The translations under genes were made by a program, and so were the position numbers. From Ziziphus jujuba (lineage: Eukaryota; Streptophyta; Magnoliopsida; Rosales; Rhamnaceae): a DNA stretch of 64,000 nucleotides. The DNA lies in NCBI RefSeq assembly GCF_031755915.1, contig NC_083388.1, positions 8,741,001-8,805,000 on the forward strand, written 5' to 3'. This document shows positions 1-17,600 of the stretch, one piece after another (the stretch's first letter is position 1; each line of letters opens with the position of its first letter). The notes beneath the pieces are model-generated. The model was not told where the DNA came from. It worked only from the letters and a program-made list of their open reading frames with translations, and ran no database searches.

Positions 1-992
1 TGTCAGAGAATATAGGAGACTACCTTTGAAACATCTAAAATTCAATCAATTAGAAATTTCAACATTTATTAGAAGAAAAAATTTATTATTCAAAATTGGC
101 ACAAAGATCAGAGAGCTTGTTGCAAGTTAGCAACTATAACAGACTAATTTCTCTAATAAGCAATATGAAGAGAACTCTTCACAAGTGCAAATTCAACCTT
201 GGACATTGAGCACTTTTATGTGATTGAGTAGAGGTTCTGCACCTCATTGGACCAGAGTGACATGTTCTCCCTCTTTGAACATACCCTTATTGTAGCAATA
301 GATCCTAATTTGAAATTCATTAAACTTTATAAAATACATAGTTATTAGTTTAATGTAACAACTTATTTTACCATCACTTTAAAAAATATCTTTTACCATT
401 CAACTGTGCCCCTAAACAAAATTTCTGGATCCGCCACTAATTGAGAGTAATATATTGGAGCCCCCATACATACTGTTTTCAATTATAGTCTGTATTTTAG
501 TTTTGTTCCACATAGCATAATCATCCTCGACTTCTAAACAAAAGAATCTATGCAGAAAGTGGGAAAAAATGAAATGAATGAAATAGAAACTACATATCAA
601 ATTTATATAAGGGGTAGGATAGCTTTGACTTTTGGTCCCTTTAGAAAAACAAAAGGAAAATAAAAGTGGTTTCTAAAGGTACAGTGGACCAGAGGTACCC
701 AATGTTAAAAGGCAAAATGATTTCTTTGTTGTTATTCTCATGGAAACTTGCAAGAAATATAAATATCCTAATATGAAATAAGAGAAACAATGGAGTTCAT
801 GAATCAGATTCTATTAAGTGAAGAAAATATAGAATTTAGTATACTACCCAGCAAATATGAAGAAATAATGTCTGTCTTGGAATATTACATAGTGCTTTGC
901 TTATTATGCATATTGGTTTTGGTTCTCTTTTTGGACTGGTACAATAATTCAGAACTAGAATCATGAACTCATGGTTCTATTTTGAATACTAT
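1..992. other. Intergenic, 3' flank of the first SDR gene
   Basis: No coding region or RNA gene is supported here. The only open frame of note (about 412-600, minus) is short, low in complexity and has no recognisable domain. The stretch lies downstream of the stop codon of the SDR gene ending at 993, so its right part probably includes that gene's 3' UTR. Confidence 0.5.
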
Positions 993-2935
<1,943 letters not shown>

Positions 2936-4036
2936 TTCTCTGTATCTGCTACCACCTTGGAATCGCCTGAGTAGTTTCAGTGTTTCAAACGATTTATATA
3001 ATCATGAAAGTGGTGGCTCATGGGTTTGAACAAAAAGACTTTGAACAAAATGGAACATTGAATTTGTAGGTTAAGGCTTTGAAAAATCATTAGGAAGTTG
3101 ATACGTAAGTTCCACTAAAACCCAATCCTTATTTCTCTCTCTTACATAGCCGGCCCTGGCATTTTGAAATAGATTAGTTTTTCTATAAATATTTGTTTTA
3201 AATAATAAATATAATGGATAAAAATAATAAATTTTTATTAAATTAAAAGCATTCAAAATTATGTGCTAAAATTTCAAACGCTTACGTTTTAGAAGAGCAA
3301 GATTAGCCTTTAGATGGATGAACGTTGAAGATTTTTAGAAAGATTTAAAAGATAAAGAAGAATTAAAAGTGTAAAATAAATTGATGTGTTGTATATATTT
3401 AAGAAATAAATGTTGACTATACCAAAATTACAGTTTTATTGGAGAAATAAAAGATAATTATGTTTAAATGCTAGTTAATAAGGAAAATCTAACAAATAAA
3501 AGGGGCTCATTTATTATTGCTATTACTATAATTTAATATTTTCAAAATTTTAAACTGTTTTAAACATTCAAAAAAATAAAAGAAATACTTAAAATATACA
3601 TTTTGGTAACTTCTTATTTACTATAACTTGATCATCATAAAAAAGATAAAGAAGATAATTGTTTATAATGACACTTAAAAAAAAATAAAAAAGAAGGGCA
3701 ATAATCAGAACTTTTATAGGTTGTTTTCATTTTACCAATTAAGATTTTTTAGAAAGCACAGGACACATCGTCATTAGGTAAACGCTTCATACTCCGTATA
3801 TAAAACCTAGAATTTATTTTGAAAGTGAAAGTAACTCTGTATGTATTACAGTCCTGTTGATCAGTCAAGCTGCTGCAAGTTCAGTGAGGGCCATGGTAAT
3901 AGAAACTATTCAAAAGCAGTGCAGTCTTCCGAGGATGCTTCAGAAACAAGTATCTTATTCTGTATTCTTACAAATACTACTATAAAAGGGGTTTGGGACT
4001 TTTATGTTGTTTGGTTCTAAATCATGCTCAGGGATC
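2936..4036. other. Intergenic between SDR copies 1 and 2
   Basis: About 1.1 kb of AT-rich DNA between the start codon of SDR copy 1 and the stop codon of copy 2. It must contain the promoter of copy 1 (left part) and the 3' UTR of copy 2 (right part). I see no further gene and no clear TATA box I would defend. Confidence 0.5.
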
Positions 4037-5790
<1,754 letters not shown>

Positions 5791-7555
5791 TTCTTTCAGA
5801 CTAAAACTTGGTAGTTTAGTGCTATGGCACTGATATTGTTGATTCCTATGGTTTGGTTCAGGTGGATTATGTATGTGAGGCCAGGCCACTGATATTGTTG
5901 ATTCCTATGGTTTGGTTCAGGTGGATTATGTATGTGAGGCCAGGCTGCCTCTGAGGCTTGAAATATCAAAGAAAGGTCATTGAATGGCAAATCGAGACGT
6001 AAAAGAGTTGTGTACGAACGCTATAGTTTTTTGCCCACTTTATCAAGTCACATCTAAAATTTTTCAATTTCTCGTGTCCATCTCTTCAAATTTTGTAAAT
6101 AAAATGTAATTTCCGCAATTAACGAAAAAAAATAAAACAGCTTATTAAAAATGTTATATAAAAACTGAATACTATATAAGAAAGATATAGTAATTACTTG
6201 GCATACTTTTTAAAATGAGTTGAGATTCTAAAAGTGTTAAAAGAGTATCAAAATTCTTTCGGTCATCATTCATATCACAAAATATATGGATGAGTAAAAT
6301 CCAAATTCTTTTTACGTCATTATTCATATTTGATTAAACACATTGTTGGATATTAGAAGAGGGATCTTCTTTTCTTTCAATGGTCTAATATGTAAACCCA
6401 TATCTTATCTCCATAAAATTAATTGCAATAAGTCGGAGTTTTTTCTTTGTTTAAAAGCTTTATTTAAGCTCCAAAAGCTGTTTTATAAAAAAATAAAAAT
6501 ATTTGATAAAAATCAATAAATACTTATTGATCAAAAAATAAATTTTTTTAAACTGTTTTAGAGATGCGCAAATTTTGAGATTTTCAAAAAAAATTTTTTT
6601 TTTACTTTATATGAAATTTAATTAGCATTTAATACAGCTGAATGAGCATTTAATATAGTTTTTTTATTTACAACCAAACACTTATTAGCTTTTTAATAAA
6701 AAAAATTTTTTAAAAAGATCTATTATACAAAGTTCTACGGATTAAAACTCTACTTTCATCAGTTTTATCAAACGAACCCTAAGTACTTATTGATTTTTGA
6801 CAAATACTTTTATTTTTTTATAAAAAAGTTTTTGGCCTTCAAATAGAACTTTTAAACCAACAGAGATATGATAAACTTCTCAATATGCGAATTTGACTTA
6901 ATTACCAAAAACATATTGAAAAGTTACCCAAAAAAAAAAAGAACGTGACTTGCAAAGATAAAAATAAATATAAAGTGAATATATATATATATATATATAC
7001 ACATATGTATGTATATATTTTATAATGCTATAGTTTAAACACCTAAATATATGAGTTTGTGCCTGCACAACTGCCAATGCCACAAGAAGGGCATGGTAGA
7101 GAAGGGTACACAATTACAAAGCATTGGACAAGAAAAAGACAATACAACTGGGAAATGGTAGAGAAGGCACACGTAATCAGCAGCCACAAGAAGGATTAAA
7201 ATTACATAACCTTCTTTTACCCAAAACAAAAAAAATTAACATAACCTTCAGAAGCACAAAAAAACAGAGAAAAGAAACATTACAATAAGAATAAGAGCTA
7301 TCACAGAAGTTATTTAAGTTCTCTTCGGCGCTACAAAGCCCTTACTGTGAATGCCAAAAGCTGGTGGAAGTCATGTGAAGTTTTCTCAACCCTTTCCATC
7401 CGGTGAAAGAATACAATAAAGCGGATGTTAGAACTGGTTATAATCAGGATTTCAACTTTTACTTCAAACACTGTCCTCCCCAACTAGAACAATTACTTCA
7501 TCATGGCCTATTGCCTGAGAGTGAAGGAAGATTGAGAAGAGGCTATATTCATCTT
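5791..7555. other. Intergenic between SDR copies 2 and 3
   Basis: AT-rich DNA. It contains the 59-bp duplication, a (TA)n tract around 6978-7000 and many A/T homopolymers. I see no gene. The right end (about 7300-7555) is likely the 3' UTR of SDR copy 3. Confidence 0.5.
5828..5945. repeat. 59-bp perfect tandem duplication upstream of SDR copy 2
   Basis: Two adjacent identical 59-bp copies, 5828-5886 and 5887-5945, beginning cactgatattgttgattcc and ending gtgaggccaggc. The unit lies 38 bp upstream of the chosen start codon, in the leader or core promoter. It contributes an in-frame upstream ATG at 5889. Perfect identity implies a recent event. Confidence 0.92.
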
Positions 7556-9671
7556 CTAGTTATGCCTAGGGTGAAAACCATTCACGGTCATTCCTCCATC
7601 AACACAAATAATCTGGCCAGTGATGTAAGATGCTGCAGGTAAGCAAAGGAATGCCACAAGAGATGAGACTTCTGTTGGATCTCCTAGGCGCCGAAGAGGA
7701 GTTCGGGAATATACCTCTTCTACATATTCTTGGTTACTGAGCACCTAAAACAAAGAGAAAATCAAGATTACTCTCTGGAGAAACTACAGATACTCTACTT
7801 ACAAACTTCTGTATGCCTTTGAGGTTTAAATTATAAGATGGACCCTAGCATGCTAGACTACCATGGCAGAGACTGCATCTTAGTTTCCCATTGTATTGTT
7901 GGATCATATTTAAATTTTTTTCATATCCCATGTATCAAGTGGATGTCCTAAACTTATCGAGCTGGAAGAATTATACAGATGTGGTTGGAGAAGCGTAATG
8001 TTTCAAAATGTAGAAACTAGCAAGTGGATAAGATATGCTCGTATACATGTTAAAATGGTAAACAAATAAACCATTGATGAAAATGAAGATCATATAGACT
8101 GTTCATCGCTACCATTTTATGATGCACTGAAGTGAAACATTTTATTCTGAAGCAACAATCGCATCAGCTAGGACAAAACTCGGTTACCTGCTCCACCATG
8201 GAAGTTTTTATATACCAAGGTGCCACAGAGTTACTCCGTATGTTGTCTTTTGCCCACTCACAAGCCAAGTTCCTTGTAAGTTGATTGATTGCTCCTAAGA
8301 ACAAAATATAAACACATAGATCATAACTATTATTTTTTTATAAGATCTTCGAGCCCATGCAAAAAAATGATTCGGACAAGTAAAAATACCTTTAGTTCCT
8401 CCCTGAACAGACATAGAATTCAGAGAGACGAAACTTGAAACTGAAGACATGAATACGATACTTCCTACTCCTGATGCTTTTAGAAGTGGATAAGCTAGCT
8501 GGCATAAATGGAAAACTGACTCGAAATTAGTTGCCACAAGAGTGGAAAATTCTTCAGCTGTGAACTCCACCGTCGGTTTCCGGATATTTATGCCCACGTT
8601 ATTTATCTGTTAATACGATCAAAAAGTTCTGAGCTAAGTACAAAAGAAAGCAGTTCCCAAGTGATGCATCTGAGCTTTTACAAGCATAGCACTCCATTGC
8701 ACAGATGTAAGAGATTTTCAACATAGATGCCAGTCAATGGATAACTTCAACATAAATTTATGAAGTTTTTGGCAGAAATAATGAGTTTGGCTTCATGGCT
8801 TAAAGCACCAACGAGAATTTCCAATAACATCAAGTATCAAACATTAAAATTTTCTCTAAAAAAATCTATAAGTTTTGGATAAGCCCAAATTTACAGAAAA
8901 ATTAACACAATTTTTTTTTTTTTTTTGGGTCGATTCAGGGACCAAACTCAGGTTCAGCTAGTAGAAAATATGCAGACACATTTTTATCCGGTGTAACATA
9001 AGGAAAGAAGAGCTTACGAGGATGTTGAGCTTCCCATCGAACGAAGAGGACACAGTCTCCATAAGCTCCTCTCTCTGGGATCTTTTGGCCACATCACAAA
9101 CAGACCCACTAACCCCAAAACCCAATCCTTTCAAATCCTGCAAGCAATCTTCAAGTTCACCTGCATTTCGACAACAAGTATGAACTGTCGCTCCAAGTCC
9201 CAACAATTCCTCCACAATCGCACGCCTTCAAAAAATTTACAAAACCCAGTTCCAAAATTCAAACAAAGTTCACGAAAATAAATTTCATTTAAAAAAAAAA
9301 AAAAAAAAGAAAGAAAAGGAAAGAAAACCCAATTGCAGGAATTGGTAAAAACGTACATATAGGGAGGTATGTATATATATATACCCGATTCCACGAGTTC
9401 CACCGGTGACGAGGGCTGTCATTCCGGAGAGAGACCATCTGTTATTGTTGGAATGCGATTCATTTTGGATTCGAATGGGTTTCAGAGATCGAGGTGATGA
9501 GTGAGCAGAGAGATTAAAGTGGGTGGGATATGTTAATGGCTTCAAGAAAGAGAAGGTTGGGTTGGAAATCGTGCGGTTTAGGAATGAAGGAGGAGAGGGA
9601 GGGCGCTGTTGTTTAACATACATTGAAGAACAAAACGAAGAAGAAGAAGAGGAAGAGAGTGCCATAGACAT
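7556..9671 (-). CDS. Plastid-type tropinone reductase homologue lacking the catalytic Tyr (SDR copy 3)
   Basis: Five exons on the minus strand: 9671-9385, 9225-9018, 8606-8390, 8294-8188 and 7744-7556. They total 1008 nt and encode 335 aa. An N-terminal extension of about 75 residues, rich in Ser and Pro and poor in acidic residues, precedes the TGGTRGIG dinucleotide motif and looks like a chloroplast transit peptide. A second ATG lies two codons downstream (9665). The rest matches copies 1 and 2, including INNVG, FMSSVSS and [13 protein letters not shown]. At the active site, where the sisters read LYSSAK or IYSATK, this gene reads VQGGTK: the catalytic tyrosine is glutamine, the lysine is kept. 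Frame and splice sites are intact, so it is not an obvious pseudogene. It may be a non-catalytic or altered-activity member; plastid location is inferred. Confidence 0.88.
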
Positions 9672-12340
9672 CTCTCTCTCTCTGACTGTAAGTAACGCTC
9701 GGTCTCTGTAACAAGCTCTTTTACAGTCCTTCAGAGCAAGAGGGAGTAAATGAACCAGTGTGTTACCGGAGTCTTTCAGTAAACGACACCGTATTGCTTT
9801 TCAAAATTGCACTTAACGAGACTGGCGACATAACCATGTTTAACAGGACGTTGCGTTGTCCTCTCCTTTGAACCGGCAACAAGTAGGTTGTAGTTTTTAC
9901 TTTTTTTTTTATTGGGCTTTCTTTGGCCCAGATAAAAAATGTTTTTCTTTCCAATGCCCTAGCTGCAAATAATACCTTACCGTAAGGATTTTAGCCGCTA
10001 GTTGAGCACTTACAACTATATAAGATGAGATGAAATAGTTCCATTGTCAGGTAACATCCTACATCCATTCCAAGTAAAGAAGTTTAGATTATATTAACTC
10101 ATACTCACACCACACACTTCACACATGTAGGAAAATGTTGGCCAGCTTTCATGCCATGTCAACTATTACACCTAAGCACCAAGTTTTTTTTAAGTCAGCA
10201 ATACTTAGAGCATTTCTAGTAGTTTTCTGTGCATTTAAAATTTTTTTATCACATCAGATAAATAGATGAAATTTAAAAAAAAAAATTCATTTTCAATGGT
10301 TTTATCAAGTTAATGTGGCAACAAAAAAAATAAAAACTGTGAATGATATTGTCTATTTCTGAAAGCTTTATTAAACAGTATTTTATTTATTTTTATTTAC
10401 TTTTGTTTAAAAAAAAAAAAAAAAAACTCCCACGTGCTTTTAGTTTTTTTATATTTCCTTTTGTGCTAATTTTTTAATCTTGTTCTTCGTTGCTTGATTC
10501 CTCCCTTTTTTTATTTATTTTTATTTTGTTCAACAAAATTCCAATTGTTCCAAGAGATTCAAACACTATCATCAACTTTGGATCGTTATCACTGTGCCGT
10601 GGGTGATTAAAGCATGATTGAATTTGTGTTTATGGTTGTTTTGGATCAAATTTTCACAAAGAGGTAAGTCAAATTTCAAGGTTATATATATCTATTAAAT
10701 TTACTACAAGAAATATTATTGTTCTCCAATAGACTCCTTTGTTTTTGGATCTTCTTTTTATATTTCTCACCTCCACTTCTCCTTCGCCTCTCTTGCTCTC
10801 TAAATTTATTAAAAAAATGGTAGCAGAGCCATTACAAACGAACAAAGAGAAGCAAGTAATCATAGAATAATAGAAAACATAGACAAAATCCACACCTTTA
10901 GAAACTAGGGATAGAAAAAGCTTTTCTTTTTTTTTTTCATCTCCTTTTATGAATTTGCCTTGGTTTTGCTGTCTTTCTGTTCATTAGGTTCACAGGTTCT
11001 GTTTGTATTATTTCCTTTCATCAATCGTCTTTTCCAATTTATTGTGTTTTAATTAGATTTCATTTTAATTAAACATAATTTTAAAATAAAAAAAATTACA
11101 CATCAGCATTTTATGATATTTTATACATAATCCATTAGAGAGAAATTATCAGAAAATATTGTTCACTAAATGATGAGTATGCCACATAAACATGAACACT
11201 TTTTAAAATTTATACCACATAAACTTCAATAAAAATAATCATTGAAAATGCTCTTACTAAAACTTAAACACTCAATATAACGAAATAAGTGCCACACCAT
11301 CACACTTAACTCACTCCCAAATTTATTATATAACATTCACCTCAAATATATATATATATATATACATATATTTATATATCTAAAGTGAAGGAAGCTTTTA
11401 TCTAAGAATTCTGGATTATACTAATATCAGGATCTTAATATTGACAGTTGGATTCTCATTGAATTAAGTTTTAAAAATCACAGTGACCTCTTACTTTCCC
11501 TTTCTCTCTGAATACCTCAAACCTCTCAACTGTTTTCTCTTCTTCAAAAATTCGATCCAGATCGTTATTCCATAAATGGAGCCACCATTCCTAATAGCAA
11601 AAAATCCCCTTTCGCAGCATGATTATATATAATATAAAGGGTGGGTATTTTCCAAACATTTCAATCTAATTGGAGTTGCAAGAATGAAGAGAAAGTGGAG
11701 GAGGAGGCGGGTTGGAAGAGAAACATGTTGGGGGTAAGGACGGCTCACTCTCAACCCTGGCCCTTAGCTCTCCCACTCATAATATTTGCTGAAGTACTTT
11801 GCCTCTTTCTTTTCTTTGTTTCCATCTTCTACACCCATTGTCCCTTTCATATGCTTTCTCTCTATTTTTACTTTTTCCTTTCTCTTCTTCTGTCAAATGC
11901 TCACAAATCTATCACCCTCCATATTACTATTGACCGAAAGTACAGTACAGTTAAAACTCTATAATCCATTCTGATAACAACCGATTAAGATTATTGGATT
12001 GTGTTTTTGCCTCTATGATTGGATATGGATCCTGAATAAGTTAAATGTCCCCAAAAGAAAATAATTTTCAAATTAATTACATAATGTATATTTAATTATC
12101 ACTCTTCAAAATTGTTATAGAATTGTTATTTTAGATACAAAATCATAAGATGAGAAGTAAACATATATCTGACTTTTTGTTTAGAATTAAAGCAAGCCAA
12201 TGAAGTTTAATTGGCGATTGCATCCTTTGGAGGAAAGATGAAATAGTGGCGATATAGTGGAGAGATGTGAATTGAGTGAAATAAAATAAGATGAGATCAT
12301 ATGAGTTTTTAAATATAATTATTCCAAAATAGAAACCTCC

Positions 12341-12371
<31 letters not shown>

Positions 12372-14518
12372 AAAAATAGAGATCTCTAATGCTCGCTTTA
12401 TAATTATATGATAAAAATTTCAGCATGGATATTCAAACATTTTAATTCCAATTCAAGATATTAACCGCATGGTGTTGATATACACATGCTTGTGTGTTTT
12501 TCCTATCGGAAAATTTTGACTACAACCATTGGCATCCTTAACTATATCGTTTCTATAGAAATAAAATGTTATACATATATAGGACATGTTTTATCTAACT
12601 TTTTGACCATATTTCTCACCTTAGGCCTAGTTTGAAAATATGATTTCTAGAGAATTTCCAACGGTCATCGAGTAGGTGATTTTTTCGATAATCACTAAAT
12701 GGGTGATTTGTCTAAAACAAAATCACAATATTTTTTTTTTTTTTGGCTGAACATAGCAAGTGATTTTGTCCTATTCGAAACATCGTTTTAAAAAATCACT
12801 TCCAAATGCATCCTTAATAACTTAATAACCACATTGATTCTTGATCATGTAATATATATATAACTACAAATAATGGTGTTTTTTCCCTTTTTGAATATTA
12901 GGGATGGGGGGATTCAAATTTATATTATTATGTGAGAAAAACAATTACTTTCACTATTAAATTGTTTCAAACTACTGATACTAATTGTTTATCCAATTCA
13001 TTTACCAAATAATATATGAACATATTATTAATTAAATAAATAATATAAACTAAATATAGATAACTCAACTATTATTGAACAATAGTTTAAGAAATTTAGG
13101 ACTCATTCAATATATGAAATAGATGCATAAATAGAATTTCTTTATTTTTATTTTTTTTTTAAATAATTATCGTCATTGCCATCTTACCACATGATCAAAT
13201 TTGAATAGAGAAATGTAAGAAAGTATGGTATTTGTTAATTCGGCTGTAGAATTCCTTTAACATTGAGAATAGATGTTGGAATAGCTCGAATAGCAAATCT
13301 TACAATAGCTATTCTATAGATTCACCAAAAAATAAAATAAAATAAATTCTATATGGTTAGATTTTATTTCTTCAATCGGGCGTGTAATGAGAATGACACT
13401 ACTTTAATTGCCTCTTAGCACTAAACTAGCACCAATTAGGACAAACATATTAATCCAACCCACCAGCTGGATAATACTATGTAGTTTTATATATTAATTT
13501 AATATATAAATTTTGTAAATTTTTGGTTGATAAACTCATATACATTCTATATATTAAAAAAAAAATTATATACAAATCATGCTACAATATCTCATGTCAA
13601 TCAGTCTATATCCAATTAATAATTCGTTATAATAAAAATCTGATGGTGAAATTCAGTTAAGAGTCACCAAATATTCATATAAGCTCTAAAAGTTTCATTT
13701 ATCGGAAAAAATAATAATAATAATAACGTTTATGGAGAGCTTCGTTATCGCACCGTACAAACAAAATAAATTTTTATAGTTATATGACACTTTTGTCATT
13801 AATGATAAAATATTGCAACCAGAATATTTATTTATAACTGTTATCTATATTTGGTCACATATCATATTTTATGACTAAATTATAATTTATATATAACACG
13901 TTATTAATTTCTAAATGATCACTTATATAAAATATATTATGACAATATATATTTATTCACAACCTACTTAGGTATTATCAAGTATAAATTTTAGGGTTAT
14001 TAACTTTTTAATTATTGAACTATGTTCATAATTGCATGTTAGTTATGAAACTTTTTTCTTTGTTGCTTTTTTTTCTCCTTAAATTTCAGTTTTATTGCAC
14101 TTTGGTCATTACACTATCTTTCACATATTTTTTAGTAATTTTAAAGCTTATAGTGTACTTAATGCAAATGTATGGATCTTATGTGGTTATTTAATTTTAT
14201 AATTTTGCTATTTTTTTATTGCATTGGATGTATTACATGCTTCAAAATTGCTAAAAGTTATATTGAAAATAGTTTTAAAGATCAAAGTGTATCAAAAATT
14301 AAAATTTAAAAACTAAAATGTCCAAAAAAAATTTGTTTAAATACTATAGTACAACTATAAACATAATCCAGGAACTAACCAAATTAATAACTCTCAATTT
14401 TGAAACAAAAGTTTTCGTGACCAAATTGTGGATCTATCCACTTATATGTGTCACGACTAAACTTATATAAAAAAGTTTATTTATTTTATTATTATTTTCT
14501 CACATAACTCTCCGATGT

Positions 14519-14625
14519 TTCAAATCTCTAATTTCTTGCTGTCTCAAATCTCTAATTTCTTGTTGTCTCAAATTTCAAAAATCTATATAATTGAATTAAC
14601 GTTAATTTCAAAAATCTATATAATT
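14519..14625. repeat. Two short tandem repeats
   Basis: A unit of about 24 bp built on tcaaatctctaatttcttg occurs twice (from 14519 and 14542). It is followed by a second pair built on aatttcaaaaatctatataa (from about 14571 and 14605). Both lie in non-coding AT-rich DNA. Confidence 0.65.
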
Positions 14626-17600
14626 GGATCAACATTTATTTTTTTATTATGTACCCAAATCCAAAAATATTTTTCTACTATTTTTTATATGTAAGCAATC
14701 AAATTGATCTACGCATCAAATTATATAAACTTAAAGGTATAAACTAGACAAAAATATATCAAGACTAGGTTTATGAATTAAATTAAAAAAATTAAAAAAC
14801 TTACTATGAATTAAATTAAAAAAATAAAAACTCCCTTGGTCTTTTTATTTATAAACAATTGAAAAGAAAAGTATGAGAAATAGACTACAATATTTTATTT
14901 TTATTTTTTTGGTTACCACACCTTGTAGAATAGTATTATGGTGGGAGAAGAAGTTTCAATTTTTCTTCAAACATAAAAACTTTAGATTGATTAAGTTAGA
15001 TTAAAGAAATAATATACCATATATAGGAATTTATTACTGATAAGGCAAAATTTATAAATAAAAAAACTTATAATAACTTATGTTAAATATTTAACAATTT
15101 ATAAACTAAATCAAGGCAAAAGAATTTGATTTATGAACTCGATTAAAGCAAAAAAAAAATTGATTGATAAGTTGATAACTAATTAGTTTTAATAATAAAT
15201 TAGATATTTAAGAATTTATAATCTCTATCAAGGAAAAAAGTTTATAGATTTCATTTAAGGCAAAAAAGAATTGATTGATAACTAATTAGCTTGAAAATGA
15301 TAAGTTTAAAAGGCCAGAAAGTGATAAAATTTTGAAGGGCCATATTAAATAATATTATGCTTAATTTTATATAGATATTTTCAAAGATAGTTTAACACAA
15401 AAAAGTTCACTAGCTTAAAAGAAAAAACCGATTTACTTTTACATTTACATATTCGAAACTTAAGGTTTCTGAATCTCATATGTATGATACTCGCATGAGA
15501 TTTACAGATTTTTTTTTTTAAGCTAATAAAAAATATATATAGATAATTTCAAGCAAAAAAACAAATTAAAAAACTGGGGGAGGGGGGGCATACCCGCAAG
15601 CAAACCTTAATGTAGTTGCGTGGATGCGTAACTTAGGGGCTGGCATCTAGTACATCAAATCATGGCGAAATTTAAATTCATCAACCTCGTAACCTAGTTT
15701 GGTTGCTAACGACATCATGACAAGCTTGAACCTAGTTGAGTTAATAAAATAAAATAAAATAAACAAAAAGTATAGTCTTAAACAAAAAGAAGTGCATAGA
15801 TCATGTCTCTTAGGCTTCCAAGTGGCAAAAACCTATGTGGATCAGGAAGCGTCATAGTTGGCAGTTGAGAAACATTGCCAGCTTCTTTTTCCTTTTCCCA
15901 TAATATTATGGAAGATTACCATAGAAATTGCGTTAATCGAATGACTTGACCACTTGCAGCAGGGACGGCCATAAAGTAGTTAAGAAAATAAATTATGGAA
16001 TGTACGTTTGTATGGTTGGCATACTGTTGGAATCAATTAATTAACAACCATGTTGTTTACCAAAAGTAAGTTTCTCGTAAAGGTCTTATATATGGACAAA
16101 TTAATCTTAAATTATGCGACGGAAATTGCTAGCTAGCTATTATCTTCTTTAACTTTTAATATAACATATAAAGTTTTTCAGTATTACTTATATTTTGTTT
16201 GTTTTTAAATTTTACTAATTTTTCTTGGAAGTTTCGTAGGAAACACAAACATATATATATATATATATATATATAATATTGCATTTTATATGTTATTATA
16301 TTTGTTTTTGGTTAAAGGTGTAAAAGCAATAGAAAGCTATGGACTTCACATAGAAAGAGTTATGGGAGTTGAGACAGTGATTTAAACACTATTGCATACA
16401 CTCATTAACTCAAGGGCCAAGATGGCATTTACAAAATTATTTGTCTTGTCATATATTTTAGTCTTTAACTTTTCATATATATATATATATATATAGTCAA
16501 TATTTTTTAAAATGGAAAAGTGAATTCTATATAAATTATTAAATATTTTTAAATTTAATGTCTTAAATAAATTAAAAAGGTGATAAAGAAAATCATGGTA
16601 ATTTTTTTTTTTTTTTACTTACATCCAGTTGGTCTAATGATTTTACTATTAAAACTTCCTTTATTAGCTTTCATATTAATATTCAAAAATGCATTAATAA
16701 TTTTTTAGATCTATATAATTTTCACTTGATTTTAATAAAATTAAAAAAAATATATTCAATCTAGAGTTTAATAGATTTAAAATGAATTATAAACTTTAAA
16801 AAATTTAATAAATTATTATAAAATTTCATAAACTCCATAAAAAATTTATAAAAATCCAACGAAATTTTTGTTATCAATGTTGGATTTCATATTGACAATT
16901 TTCTTCATAATTTTACTTTTCAAATCCATTATTTTTTTAAAATCTTTTCAAATCAATAACTTTTTGAATACCTATAGATTTTAAAAGAATTTTATAAAAT
17001 CCTAATTGAATACATCTAAATTTTAATAGACTTTTATAAAATCTACTAAAATATGAATTAAATACTCATTAGACTTGTATAGATTTTTTTACTATATAAA
17101 TTAAATGCCTCTAAACTTCTAAATATTTCTGAAATCGTTCAAATTTTAAATTAAATACTCCTCTTTAGTATTTTACTAAAGTCATATTAATCCACTAATG
17201 TAGTTTTAAAAATTAAATGAAGTGATTATCAATAATTAATAAAGAAGATTTTAATGCTAAAACTATATGATACTGACATGATGCGAGTCTAATAAGTTTA
17301 ACAAAATTCTGACCATTTTTGGTCCATTTCCCTCGTACCATGTTTCACCAGTTAGTTTTCGAGGCTTTGAGCTCTGAAGGGTATTCAAAATTTCTAAATG
17401 GCTACTTTCTCAAAATAATAACAATAACATAGAATAAAAGTCAGAGCAATTTTAGGCCATCGAAATCAAATTGGCTTGGGCATCCAAATCAAATAGGGTC
17501 CATAATGTTGTATTAGTCAAGGTACCAATCAAATTGGGTCCATCTATGACACTGATCAAAGCCTTTATCGATGTGGGTTCCTCTTAATTATTATATTGTC

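Noticed and set aside
10669..10893. 74-codon minus-strand open frame with start MDFVYVFYYS
   Set aside because: No family resemblance, low-complexity composition and no splice partners; expected by chance in AT-rich DNA.
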